In this document: positions 17,048 to 25,523 of the stretch, piece after piece
Layout: each line of letters starts with the position of its first letter
How positions within the stretch are numbered: the stretch's first letter is position 1
Origin: an uncultured Blautia sp.
Lineage (GTDB): Bacteria > Bacillota > Clostridia > Lachnospirales > Lachnospiraceae
Direction of reading: 5' to 3'
Assembly: GCA_900542045.1 (NCBI GenBank)
Contig: UQMI01000016.1
Span: forward strand, 1 to 63,203
Length of the DNA stretch: 63,203 nt
Notes under the pieces: model-generated
What the model saw: the letters and a program-made list of their open reading frames with translations, nothing else
Told to the model about the DNA's origin: nothing
Database searches by the model: none
Translations under genes and position numbers: made by a program

Positions 17048-18812
17048 CTTCAGGAGCCTCCTCTCTCTTCGGTATTGTCACATAAACCCTTGTCCCTTTA
17101 TGGTACTCACTTTCAAAGCGCAGGCCATATTCCGGTCCAAAGTATGTCTTGATTCTCTTCTGTACATTGATCACTCCATAAGATTTCGGATTATATTCAA
17201 TTTCTTCCTCTATCATACGTCGCAGCTCTTTCATCTTTTCTTCCGGTATTCCGATACCTGTATCTTCCACACAGAAAATGATTTTATCCGATAAGTTTTC
17301 TGCGCTGATCCTGATCCATCCCGGGTCCCCTTTTTCCTTCAGACCGTGATAAATGGCATTTTCCACAAGGGGCTGCAGGATCATCTTGATCGTAGTATAC
17401 CTGAAAATTTCACATGGCACATCTATTTTGTAATTTAAGATGCGGCTGTATCGGATTTTCAGAATCTGGAAATATTTCTCCACATGACACAGCTCTTCTT
17501 CTATGGTAATAAATGTGCGCCCTTTGCTCAGACTGATTCGAAACAGCATGATCAGAGCATCTATCATTTCGCTGACCTCATCATTCCGGTTCATCCGGAC
17601 CATCCAGTTGATAGAGTCCAGCGTATTATAGAGAAAGTGAGGATTGATCTGGGCCTGCAGAGCATTCAGTTCTGCTTTCAGGAGCATTTTCTGATTTTCC
17701 TGCTCTCTTTTTGTCATCTGTTCGATCTTACTGGTCATGACATTAAATCCATTGGTCAGATCCCCCAGCTCATCCTCCCGGTTATTGCCGACCCGTACAC
17801 TGAAATCCCCTTCTTCCACCTTCTGCATCCCATTTTTCAGCTTTCGGATAGGCACAGAAATCCAGTGTGACACACTGAACGCATAAAATACCGACAACAG
17901 CACACACATGACAATGATGAAACTCAGCAGATTCTGCACTTTCATTACATCGCCGAACACATCGTTATAAGGAATCAGGTTTACCAGCTTCCAGTCTGCG
18001 ATTCCCAGCGAATCTTCATACAAAAGATAATGGGTATCGCCTACCCATACTTCCTGGAGGATTTCTCCGTCCTGTTTCTGGCTGTTCCTCAATACTTCAG
18101 AAATCTGCTTATTCTTATCGTTTTTGATGTTTTCAAAATCCGCACAGTATATAATCTCATTTTGTCTGTTGGCCAGGTATGTTTCTCCATTAAACAGAGC
18201 AATATCATTGTCCAGCCCCAGGATAACCTCCATAGCCACATCCACTACCACGACACCCAGACTCCTGTAAGAAATCCTGTCACGGATCGGTATCACCAGA
18301 CTGATAACCGGATCATACAGATTATGTACCACAAACGAACCTGCGTGAGGCTCCATCCAGTAATCCTCTCCTGTATCCATGACATACAGATACCAGAATT
18401 CATTGCGATAATCCTGTTTATACAGAGTTCGTTCTGCCGAACGGTAAATCGAACCATTTTCACCGATCACAAATATACCCTGTATATTTTCATTCAGCTG
18501 GCCGGTATACCGCAGAGCATAATTAAAATTGCGCCGTTCTTTATATAACTCCTGCTGCTCCGTAGGAAGCTCCGAACGAAGAGCAACCTGCATATCAGAA
18601 TCCTGTGCGATCAGATATGCCATATCCTTTGCTTCTGTCAGCACTTTATTCATACTTTCATTCAGCTGCTCCATGCTCTTGGTTACCGACTCCTCCGACA
18701 GCCGGTAAATGGTAGTCTGTGATACGTTATAGATTAAAATGCTGCACACGACAAATATGGCCAACAGTGACAGAAACAGCAACAGTATTTTTATTCGTAT
18801 GGACTTTCTCAA
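17019..18812 (-). CDS. Sensor histidine kinase (YesM family)
   Basis: A 597-residue membrane kinase: a transmembrane helix near the N-terminus, an extracellular sensor (Cache-like) domain of about 250 residues, a second helix, HAMP, a His_kinase domain with NPHFLYNTLDSIN (phosphoacceptor His), and a C-terminal ATPase domain with N-box NAIYHGL and DTGIGIP. I prefer a TTG start at 18812 because AAGGAG sits eight bases upstream; the ATG at 18848 adds 12 residues and has no ribosome site. It pairs with the overlapping AraC-type regulator. The sensor probably detects the sugar directly or through the binding protein. A strong promoter lies at 18903-18931. Confidence 0.9.
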   Translation of the reverse strand: MRKSIRIKILLLFLSLLAIFVVCSILIYNVSQTTIYRLSEESVTKSMEQLNESMNKVLTEAKDMAYLIAQDSDMQVALRSELPTEQQELYKERRNFNYALRYTGQLNENIQGIFVIGENGSIYRSAERTLYKQDYRNEFWYLYVMDTGEDYWMEPHAGSFVVHNLYDPVISLVIPIRDRISYRSLGVVVVDVAMEVILGLDNDIALFNGETYLANRQNEIIYCADFENIKNDKNKQISEVLRNSQKQDGEILQEVWVGDTHYLLYEDSLGIADWKLVNLIPYNDVFGDVMKVQNLLSFIIVMCVLLSVFYAFSVSHWISVPIRKLKNGMQKVEEGDFSVRVGNNREDELGDLTNGFNVMTSKIEQMTKREQENQKMLLKAELNALQAQINPHFLYNTLDSINWMVRMNRNDEVSEMIDALIMLFRISLSKGRTFITIEEELCHVEKYFQILKIRYSRILNYKIDVPCEIFRYTTIKMILQPLVENAIYHGLKEKGDPGWIRISAENLSDKIIFCVEDTGIGIPEEKMKELRRMIEEEIEYNPKSYGVINVQKRIKTYFGPEYGLRFESEYHKGTRVYVTIPKREEAPEDDEAGDRGR

Positions 18813-18902
18813 AGTAAAACTCTCCTTGTATTCTGTATATCCCTTCATTTTCCAGGCAGAAAGAACTGTATTCTCACAATCTTCCTGTTTTTGGAGGTTT
18901 TA

Positions 18903-18931
18903 ATTATAAGTCACAGCCTACATTATGTAAA
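18903..18931 (-). promoter_or_regulatory. Predicted sigma-A promoter for the two-component/sugar operon
   Basis: On the minus strand TTTACA (18926-18931) is followed after 17 bases by a perfect TATAAT (18903-18908). It lies about 90 bases upstream of the kinase start and is one of the best promoter matches in the window. It suggests basal, constitutive sensor production. Confidence 0.75.
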
Positions 18932-19007
18932 TCAAAAATATGATTCAATTCTTTCTAATTTCTATATTTTTATCCAAAATTGTATATATGTGTCTTATTT
19001 TCTGAAA

Positions 19008-19538
19008 TCACCTGAGAACCCAGGGAGCAATGACTACGCTGGCTGCAATTCCCGCAGCTGTGGCTGCCAGCGCTCCGGCCAGTGTATAACGGGTTTTTGT
19101 AATTTTCGCTGCTGTAAAATAAATGCTCATGGTATAAAATACTGTCTCTGTACAGCTCATCATGATGGATGCAGTCAGTCCAATGAGAGAATCTGTTCCA
19201 TACTCCTTAAACAGATCCAGTACAAGACCCGTGGCGGCTCCGTTGGAAAAAAGGCGCAGAATAGCCACAGGGACCAGCTCCGGTGCCAGTCCGATTTTTT
19301 CTGTCACTCTGCCCAGAAGCCCGGATACAAAATCCAGAAAACCGGAAGCCCGCAAAATTCCCGTGGCTGCCAGCATCCCCACCAGTGTGGGAACCAGCCG
19401 GAAAACCAGCTTCAGGCCGTCCTGTGCGCCTTCCAGAAAATCTTCATAGACATTTCTTTTCCGTGAAAATCCCAGAGCCACAATATAAAAAATAAAAAGA
19501 GGTATTACCAGATAGGAAAAAAATGTCAGTACCTTCAT
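19008..19538 (-). CDS. spmB: Spore maturation protein B
   Basis: A 176-residue membrane protein matching SpmB, needed with SpmA for normal spore-core dehydration in Bacillus. Recognisable blocks are YEDFLEGAQDG, RLVPTLVGMLAATG, the SGFLDF motif and SCTETVFYT, with several hydrophobic helices. Start chosen at 19538 (AAAAAGGA six bases upstream); an in-frame TTG and another ATG lie slightly upstream. SpmA is normally encoded directly before it, but here an opposite-strand gene pair (19671-21442) separates them, so spmB must have its own promoter or depend on a long read-through transcript. Confidence 0.92.
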   Translation of the reverse strand: MKVLTFFSYLVIPLFIFYIVALGFSRKRNVYEDFLEGAQDGLKLVFRLVPTLVGMLAATGILRASGFLDFVSGLLGRVTEKIGLAPELVPVAILRLFSNGAATGLVLDLFKEYGTDSLIGLTASIMMSCTETVFYTMSIYFTAAKITKTRYTLAGALAATAAGIAASVVIAPWVLR

Positions 19539-19613
19539 AGACATTCCTTTTTCCAATTTATTACTACCCTATGCCGGTTCTGTCTGTTCTATGTATACTT
19601 TCTGTTTTTTCAC

Positions 19614-19641
19614 TGGATTTTTAAAAACAGGATCATATAAT
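19614..19641 (+). promoter_or_regulatory. Candidate promoter for the DUF4474 gene
   Basis: TATAAT at 19636-19641 with a weak TGGATT 16 bases upstream (19614-19619). It lies 30 bases before the ATG. Only the -10 box is convincing. Confidence 0.4.
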
Positions 19642-19670
19642 AAATCAAATCGCTAAGAAAGGATTATCTC

Positions 19671-20570
19671 ATGTATTTTTTATCAGGTATATTTTTATTG
19701 CTCTGCGCCCTTTTTCTGGTAATATTTCAATGCAGAAAGCGGCATATTATCCGCAGGATCTGTTCCATGGAGCTTTGCGAAAAAGTAAGGCTTCTGGATG
19801 AACTGCTTTCCCCGTTTGGATTTTATTACTGCTGTTCCCAGGACATTATCACCGCATCCCTGGACGCCTGGCAGAGAGAATTTGGCTATGGCGCGCTGTT
19901 CGACAGAACAGCCCCTCATTTTAATATGATTTTCGACTGTGAACCAGTTTACTTTGATTACAATGGCCAGACCTGGCTGATTGAATTCTGGAAAGGAGAA
20001 TACGGAATGAACACCGGAGGAGAAATCGGCATTTACTGTGCAGATCGACTGCTTTCCCCGGCAGAATACGAAGAGACTTTTTTTCAAAGCGCTGACGACT
20101 GTCAGCTGCTGCCTGTTTCCATGTCCCTTTTTCATAAAGGAAAGCAGCTTTTTACAATCCATGACTGCCACTGGTGGCTCACCGGCTTTTCCGTGGGGCA
20201 CTACTCCGAACCAGAGGATCTGACCATGCGCTGCTCCGTCACCTTTCCTGGCTGCGACATGGCAGAAGCCTTTGTCCAGAGCCTGCTGCAGAAAGGATAC
20301 AGCCGCTGCAGTCTGTGCTGGTCCGGACTACAGGTATCTTTTACCCTCTCTGCGCCTCACAGCAGACAGCCGGTGAAAGGCTTTCATTACACCCGGTGGA
20401 TCCAGTGGAAAAACCGGCTTTTCTGCCGCCTTTACCAGAGGATCACCCATCCCTTCGACTGCACACTGGATAAAATCCTGTATCTGTATTTCTATCTGCC
20501 CTTTGCCTTCCGTCATTCCGTCCGTTTCCGTAAAAACAAACGGCAGAAATGCAGAAGGAACTCCTTATGA
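19671..20570 (+). CDS. DUF4474 domain-containing membrane-anchored protein
   Basis: A 299-residue protein with one N-terminal transmembrane segment (about 1-20) followed by a soluble domain resembling DUF4474. Characteristic blocks are DAWQREFGYGALFD, FDCEPVYFDYNG and LIEFWKGEYGMNTGGEIG. The function of this family is unknown. AAAGGA precedes the ATG by eight bases. Its stop overlaps the start of the metallophosphoesterase gene by four bases (ATGA), so the two are translationally coupled and probably act together. The C-terminus is highly basic (RKNKRQKCRR). The pair is on the opposite strand to spmA and spmB, which flank it. Confidence 0.75.
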   Translation: MYFLSGIFLLLCALFLVIFQCRKRHIIRRICSMELCEKVRLLDELLSPFGFYYCCSQDIITASLDAWQREFGYGALFDRTAPHFNMIFDCEPVYFDYNGQTWLIEFWKGEYGMNTGGEIGIYCADRLLSPAEYEETFFQSADDCQLLPVSMSLFHKGKQLFTIHDCHWWLTGFSVGHYSEPEDLTMRCSVTFPGCDMAEAFVQSLLQKGYSRCSLCWSGLQVSFTLSAPHSRQPVKGFHYTRWIQWKNRLFCRLYQRITHPFDCTLDKILYLYFYLPFAFRHSVRFRKNKRQKCRRNSL

Positions 20571-21442
20571 GTACCGAAAAACGCATCACTGAAGCACTGG
20601 AGGGAGCCCTCCATCTTCCTCTGACCCCGCAGTCCAGATATATTCTCATGAGTGACTGTCATCGGGGAACCGGAAATGCCAACGATAATTTTCTGAAAAA
20701 TGAGTACTTATATCTGGCTGCTCTTCAATATTACTTTGCCGGAAACTTCACTTATATCGAACTGGGGGACGGAGATGAATTATGGGAAAACCGCTCCCTT
20801 TGCAGAATCAAGGAAACACATACAGAAAGCTTTTCTCTTCTGGCCGACTTCTACCGGGCCGGAAGACTTTATATGCTCTACGGAAATCACGACATTCAGA
20901 AAAAACAGCCCTCTTTTGTCCAAAAACACCTGCAGACCTGTTACTGCGGACAAAAGCTGTGCGAAATCCCGCTTTTTCCAGGAATGCCCTTTTATTCCGG
21001 CATTATTCTGGAGTCTGGCCCGGGGCAGCAAAAAATCTGCCTGACCCACGGCCATCAGGCAGATTTTCTAAACAGTACTCTGTGGAAGCTGTCCCGCTTC
21101 CTGGTTCGTTATCTCTGGAAGCCTCTGGAAGGACTGGGCATTCCAGATCCCACCAGCGCCGCCAGGAACAATACTCTGAAAAAAAAGTCCGAACAGCGGC
21201 TCTCCCGGTGGGCCAGTGAACATCAGTGTCTGCTGATCACCGGCCATACCCACCACCCCATTGCCGGTACCCCCGGCTGTTCCTATCTGAACACCGGAAG
21301 CTGTGTCTCCCCCTATGGGATCACCGGCATCGAAGTCTCCGGTCTCACTCTGACACTGGTCAAGTGGGGGCTTCATACCCGGGAGGACCAGAGCCTTCAG
21401 GTGGCCCGTCAGGTACTGGGAGAACCACTGATCCTGGGGTAG
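20567..21442 (+). CDS. Calcineurin-like metallophosphoesterase
   Basis: A 291-residue metallophosphoesterase. All five family motifs appear in order: SDCHRG (in place of GDxHG), GDGDE, GNHD, THGHQ and GHTHHP, giving a binuclear metal site. No signal peptide is seen. The start at 20567 has AGAAGGA seven bases before and overlaps the DUF4474 stop. UDP-diacylglucosamine and other nucleotide or phospholipid head groups are substrates of relatives, but none can be assigned. The gene pair with DUF4474 may hydrolyse a membrane-associated phosphoester. This is inference from the coupling alone. Confidence 0.82.
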   Translation: MSTEKRITEALEGALHLPLTPQSRYILMSDCHRGTGNANDNFLKNEYLYLAALQYYFAGNFTYIELGDGDELWENRSLCRIKETHTESFSLLADFYRAGRLYMLYGNHDIQKKQPSFVQKHLQTCYCGQKLCEIPLFPGMPFYSGIILESGPGQQKICLTHGHQADFLNSTLWKLSRFLVRYLWKPLEGLGIPDPTSAARNNTLKKKSEQRLSRWASEHQCLLITGHTHHPIAGTPGCSYLNTGSCVSPYGITGIEVSGLTLTLVKWGLHTREDQSLQVARQVLGEPLILG

Positions 21443-21531
21443 CCTGCAAATGTTTCCGCTGCCGGGAACAAAGCTATGCGCTGGTCTTCTGCAGACCGGC
21501 TGTCCCATGTGGATTCTTCCGTCTGAATGGC

Positions 21532-22161
21532 TCAGCGGTTCCGAGGAGTTGTTTCACGCTTCAGCTCCATGATCTTGCAGAAGATCACCGCCACACCGGT
21601 GCTTGCGGCAGTGGCCAGGATCCCTGCCCCTACAATGACTGCCGGATCAGCGCTTCCATACTGGCTCCGATAGGCGATCATATTCATGGGGATCAGCTGC
21701 AGAGAAGAAATATTGATAATAAGAAATGCACACATTTCATTTCCGGCAATTCCGGCGTTCCTTACCGGTCCCGGCATTTTCCCGGCTCTCCGGTCATCCT
21801 CCAGACTTTGCAGACTTTCCATGGCTTTTAGTCCGGCAGGCGTGGCCGCAGAGCCAAGGCCCAGAAGATTGGCAATCAGATTGGTGGCAATCAGTTTTCC
21901 GGCCGGATGTCCCTCTGGCAGAGAAGGAAATAAAAAATGGAGCAGCGGTTTCATTTTCCCTGTAAGCTGCTCCAAAATACCGGCATTTTCTGCCACCTTT
22001 AAAATCCCTGTCCAGAAAGCTGTGATCCCGGCCATGGAAATACACAGAGTCACCGCCTCATGGGCAGAATCAATGACTGCATCCGTAACCGCCGGAAGAT
22101 TACCGGAAATCACTCCATAAATAATTCCTGCTAACAGCATTCCTCCCCAAATATAATCCAT
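21532..22161 (-). CDS. spmA: Spore maturation protein A
   Basis: A 209-residue membrane protein matching SpmA, with the blocks WTGILKVAENAGI, NLIANLLGLGSAATPAGL and the segment NISSLQLIPMN. It works with SpmB in spore-core dehydration. The nucleoside-recognition (Gate) fold is characteristic. The ribosome site before the ATG is weak. The gene is convergent with the metallophosphoesterase gene, and its partner spmB lies 2 kb further along, beyond the inserted opposite-strand pair. Confidence 0.92.
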   Translation of the reverse strand: MDYIWGGMLLAGIIYGVISGNLPAVTDAVIDSAHEAVTLCISMAGITAFWTGILKVAENAGILEQLTGKMKPLLHFLFPSLPEGHPAGKLIATNLIANLLGLGSAATPAGLKAMESLQSLEDDRRAGKMPGPVRNAGIAGNEMCAFLIINISSLQLIPMNMIAYRSQYGSADPAVIVGAGILATAASTGVAVIFCKIMELKRETTPRNR

Positions 22162-22258
22162 CTGCCGTTACCATCTCTTTTCCGTTTTTCCTAAATATAT
22201 GAAAAACAACGAAAAAAATGACCGTTCTTTTTTAACGGCCGGCATCATCCGGATTCCA

Positions 22259-22286
22259 TTGACGGTTTTCCCTATAATGTTATATT
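22259..22286 (+). promoter_or_regulatory. Predicted promoter for the PNPOx-like gene
   Basis: TTGACG (22259-22264) with TATATT (22281-22286) 16 bases later; overlapping AT-rich boxes (TATAAT, TATTAT) make the exact -10 uncertain. It lies about 95 bases before the ATG, in the 219-base gap divergent from spmA. Confidence 0.55.
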
Positions 22287-22380
22287 ATATTGGAATTATA
22301 ACCAGGTATTCACCTGATCGTATTCTGTCTCATTTTGAACAGAAACAGATAAAAAATATTTTTCAGCAGGAGGAATTTTT

Positions 22381-22899
22381 ATGTTTCGTGAAATGCGCAG
22401 AAAACGGCAGTCTCTGACCTTACAGGAATGCACTGCCGTCTTACAGAAAGGAACATCCGGCGTTCTGGCTCTTTCCGGAGACAACGACTATCCATATGCC
22501 GTCCCCATCAGTTATCTGTACGAAGACGGCAGACTTTATTTTCACTGTGCCAGGTCCGGCCATAAGCTGGACGCAATCCGCAGAAACCCCAAGGCTTCCT
22601 TTTGCGTCATCGACCAGGATCAGGTAGTGCCCCGGGAATATACCACCTATTTCCGCAGTGTCATTGCCTTCGGCACTATACACATTCTAGAAAAAGATGA
22701 GGAAAAAAGAGCTGCCATTGAAAAGCTGGCTCTCCGATATGCTCCGGACGACAGCGCTTACAGCCGCTCACAGCTAATTGAGAAAGAATGGACCCCCCTC
22801 TGCATGCTGGAAATGACGATTGAACACCTCACCGGAAAAGAAGCTATCGAACTTGTCAGGAAAAAGCAGAGCACGGAAACAGAGAAGTCTTCGATCTGA
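22381..22899 (+). CDS. Pyridoxamine 5'-phosphate oxidase family flavoprotein (NimA-like)
   Basis: A 172-residue split-barrel flavin-binding protein. Family blocks are GVLALSGDNDYPYAVPISYLY, LYFHCARSGHKLDAI and CVIDQDQVVP. Relatives include 5-nitroimidazole reductases (Nim) and uncharacterised FMN-binding proteins, so a reductase role in anaerobic detoxification is plausible but unproven. AGGAGG lies eight bases before the ATG. It stands alone, flanked by a promoter upstream and a bidirectional hairpin downstream. Confidence 0.82.
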   Translation: MFREMRRKRQSLTLQECTAVLQKGTSGVLALSGDNDYPYAVPISYLYEDGRLYFHCARSGHKLDAIRRNPKASFCVIDQDQVVPREYTTYFRSVIAFGTIHILEKDEEKRAAIEKLALRYAPDDSAYSRSQLIEKEWTPLCMLEMTIEHLTGKEAIELVRKKQSTETEKSSI

Positions 22900-22946
22900 A
22901 GACAGTGAATGTGAATCTGAGGACTGGGGCTGATGACGGATGAAAA

Positions 22947-22998
22947 GCCGATGAAAATCCAGGATTCTTTATGATCCTGAATCTTCATCGGCCTGTCC
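22947..22998. terminator. Bidirectional terminator-like hairpin
   Basis: GCCGATGAA pairs with TTCATCGGC and an inner arm CCAGGAT/ATCCTG extends the stem. T-rich sequence flanks both sides. It lies between the convergent PNPOx-like and rsmI genes. Confidence 0.75.
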
Positions 22999-23038
22999 TT
23001 TTCACATATAAATGATTTTGGTAACAACATTGCCCCAT

Positions 23039-23878
23039 TTACTGAAGCAGCTGCTGATAAATCTCCCGTTTTCCCACTCCCCGATCCTTTGCCACCAGCT
23101 TCATGGCTTCCTTCCGGGAAATTCCCTGGCTCTCATAATGAGCCATGTGTTCTTCCAGAGAAAGCTCCATCCATTCCTGCTGCTTTTCCTTCTCAATATC
23201 CGTCCGGCTCTTTCCTTCGATCACCAGAACGCATTCGCCCTTGGGTTCATTTTCCCGGTAGTATTCCACCAGTTCCTTCAAATCGGCACGGAAGGCTGTC
23301 TCATGCTTCTTGGTCAGTTCCCGGCAGAGCGTGGCCCGTCTGTTTCCCAGTGTTTCCAGTAATTCCTCCAGAGTCTTCCGCAGACGATGGGGCGCTTCAT
23401 AGAGAAGGATGGTCCGGGTCTCATTTTGCAATTCCTCCAGAACCTTTCCCCGCTCCTTCTTATCTGCCGGCAGAAAGGCTTCGAAGGCAAACCGGCGGGT
23501 AGAAAGTCCGGACAGAGTCAGTGCCGTGATGCAGGCTGCCGGCCCGGGAAGGGAAGTGACTTCAATCCCGGCCTCGCAGCACATGGATACCAGTTCTTCC
23601 CCCGGGTCTGAAATTCCCGGCGTGCCGGCGTCGGTGATCAGGGCCACCGCCATACCTTCCAGCATCTTATTTACCAGAATCTTTCCTTTTTCAATCTTAT
23701 TGTATTCGTGATAACTGGTCATGGGCGTATGGATATCAAAATGATTCAGAAGCTTGATGCTGTTTCTCGTATCCTCCGCCGCAATGAGATCCACTTCTTT
23801 TAATGTGCGCAGCACCCGATACGTAATATCTTCCAGATTCCCAATGGGTGTGGCGCATAAATATAATTTTCCCTTCAT
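23039..23878 (-). CDS. rsmI: 16S rRNA (cytidine-1402-2'-O)-methyltransferase
   Basis: A 279-residue tetrapyrrole-methylase-fold enzyme that adds a 2'-O-methyl group to C1402 of 16S rRNA with SAM. Recognisable blocks are YLCATPIGNLEDIT near the start, AAEDTR, ITDAGTPGISDPG and LPGPAA. A C-terminal helical extension (about 230-279) is present as in other Firmicutes. The ATG at 23878 was chosen with AAAGG upstream; an in-frame ATG at 23893 overlaps the preceding gene. It is the last gene of the holB-ricT-trmN6 operon, matching Bacillus yabC. Confidence 0.95.
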   Translation of the reverse strand: MKGKLYLCATPIGNLEDITYRVLRTLKEVDLIAAEDTRNSIKLLNHFDIHTPMTSYHEYNKIEKGKILVNKMLEGMAVALITDAGTPGISDPGEELVSMCCEAGIEVTSLPGPAACITALTLSGLSTRRFAFEAFLPADKKERGKVLEELQNETRTILLYEAPHRLRKTLEELLETLGNRRATLCRELTKKHETAFRADLKELVEYYRENEPKGECVLVIEGKSRTDIEKEKQQEWMELSLEEHMAHYESQGISRKEAMKLVAKDRGVGKREIYQQLLQ

Positions 23879-23882
23879 GTCT

Positions 23883-24629
23883 CTACCTTTCATGGCCCAT
23901 TACCTGATAGATTTCCCGTATTTCCTGGGTATAGTTTCCACATGAATCATAAATAATCAAAGGTTTTTCCACAAGAAGCCTGGATTTTCCACCGTAAAGG
24001 GCTTCTATGAGTACCATGGACGGTTCCCTGTCCACATAGGAATGTACCATGCGCATCCGTTTCGGCTCCAGCCGGTACTTCTGCAGCGTCGCAAAAATCT
24101 CTGCCAGCCGAAAAGGTCTGTGGATCAGAAATAATCTTCCTCTGGAAGTCAGCACTCTGGCCGCCTGGCGGGCCACATCCTCAAATGTGCACAGGATTTC
24201 ATGCCGGGCAATAGCTTTGGGCAGATCCGGATTCTTCAGCCCATGCTGACCGATCATATAGGGAGGATTGCAGGTAACGGCATCGAACACAGAATTTCCG
24301 AAAATTTCCCCTGCCTCCTTGATATCGCCTGTCACAATGGAAATATCCTCTTCCAGATGGTTGTAACGCACACTTCTCCTGGCCATATCCGCACATTCTT
24401 CCTGAATCTCCAGACCGGTGAAGTGTCCTCCCTTTGTCCGGGCTTTTAAAAGGACGGGCACGATTCCCGTGCCTGTCCCCATATCCAATACCCGCTGATT
24501 CTCTCCGATCCTGGCAAAATCTGCCAGAAGCACGGCATCAATGCCAAAACAGAATTTCTGCGGATCCTGTATTATCTTGTATCCATTTTGCAAATCATCC
24601 AGGCGTTCGCCTTCTAAAAGTTCTGTCAT
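23883..24629 (-). CDS. tRNA1(Val) (adenine-37-N6)-methyltransferase-like protein (YabB family)
   Basis: A 248-residue SAM-dependent methyltransferase. The SAM-binding motif is LDMGTGTGIVPVLL near residue 47, and the catalytic motif is NPPY near residue 118, characteristic of N6-adenine methylation. It is the counterpart of E. coli TrmN6 (YfiC) and Bacillus YabB in this conserved position between ricT and rsmI. Its ATG overlaps the ricT stop by four bases. The tRNA substrate is inferred from the family. Confidence 0.88.
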   Translation of the reverse strand: MTELLEGERLDDLQNGYKIIQDPQKFCFGIDAVLLADFARIGENQRVLDMGTGTGIVPVLLKARTKGGHFTGLEIQEECADMARRSVRYNHLEEDISIVTGDIKEAGEIFGNSVFDAVTCNPPYMIGQHGLKNPDLPKAIARHEILCTFEDVARQAARVLTSRGRLFLIHRPFRLAEIFATLQKYRLEPKRMRMVHSYVDREPSMVLIEALYGGKSRLLVEKPLIIYDSCGNYTQEIREIYQVMGHER

Positions 24630-25522
24630 TCTAATTTGGACTTTCCTTCCCCATCCTCCAGAGCTTTCAGTTCTTTGATCTCCTGCTCGGAAAGCTTTGT
24701 CTTCTTCTTTCTCGGATGAAATTTTAGTTCATCTGAATGAAATTCCCGGATTTCCTTCTCATCGTCCACCTCGATCAGCACCTTAACCAGCTGACGGAGG
24801 ATATTGACACTCTGCACAGTCCCTTTCAGTCCGTCAGAAGTGGTCACTGTATCTCCCACACTGGGAAGCTTCTTGTTCAGCTCTTCATAAGTCTCCTGTT
24901 CATTTTTCAGACAGCACATCAGACGTCCGCAGCATCCGGATATCTTTGTCTGATTCAGAGAAAGATTCTGTTCCTTTGCCATCTTGATGGAAACCGGTGC
25001 AAACTCGGACAGATACGTATGGCAGCAGAGTTCTCTTCCGCAGATACCGATTCCGCCCAGGATCTTCGTCTCATCCCGCACGCCGATCTGCCGCAGTTCG
25101 ATCCTGGTCTTGAACACAGACGCCAGATCCTTTACCAGCTGACGGAAATCAATTCTTCCATCTGCGGTAAAATAAAACAGCACCTTATTGTTATCAAAAG
25201 TGTATTCCGCATCGATCAGCTTCATTTCCAGTCCGTGCTCACGGATTTTCTTCAGACAGATCTGAAACGCATCCTTTTCCTTGCTTCGGTTCTTTGCTTC
25301 TCTGGCATCATCCTCAGGAGTGGCGATCCGAAGAACCTCTTTCAGAGGCTGCACCACCTTATTATCCTCCACATCCCTGGGAGAAAGCACCACATTTCCA
25401 TATTCCACCCCTCTGGCAGTTTCAACGATCACATGATCTCCTACCTGAATGTCCAGATCTTTGGGACTGAAATAATATATTTTTCCAACATTTCTAAATC
25501 TTACGCCAATTACTCTCGTCAT
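24626..25522 (-). CDS. ricT: PSP1-domain protein RicT (YaaT), regulatory iron-sulfur protein
   Basis: A 298-residue protein matching YaaT/RicT, which with RicA and RicF forms an iron-sulfur complex that stimulates RNase Y mRNA maturation and, in Bacillus, sporulation and competence. The PSP1 domain occupies the first two-thirds. Cysteines in GICGRELCC and SGCCGRLMCC are those expected to hold the cluster. The C-terminal tail is charged. It starts one base after the holB stop and overlaps the next gene by four bases, so all are in one operon. ricA and ricF are not in the window. Confidence 0.93.
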   Translation of the reverse strand: MTRVIGVRFRNVGKIYYFSPKDLDIQVGDHVIVETARGVEYGNVVLSPRDVEDNKVVQPLKEVLRIATPEDDAREAKNRSKEKDAFQICLKKIREHGLEMKLIDAEYTFDNNKVLFYFTADGRIDFRQLVKDLASVFKTRIELRQIGVRDETKILGGIGICGRELCCHTYLSEFAPVSIKMAKEQNLSLNQTKISGCCGRLMCCLKNEQETYEELNKKLPSVGDTVTTSDGLKGTVQSVNILRQLVKVLIEVDDEKEIREFHSDELKFHPRKKKTKLSEQEIKELKALEDGEGKSKLE

Positions 25523-25523
25523 T

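Noticed and set aside
22947..22998. Hairpin taken as a riboswitch or mobile-element end
   Set aside because: The position between convergent genes and the flanking T-runs fit a simple terminator.
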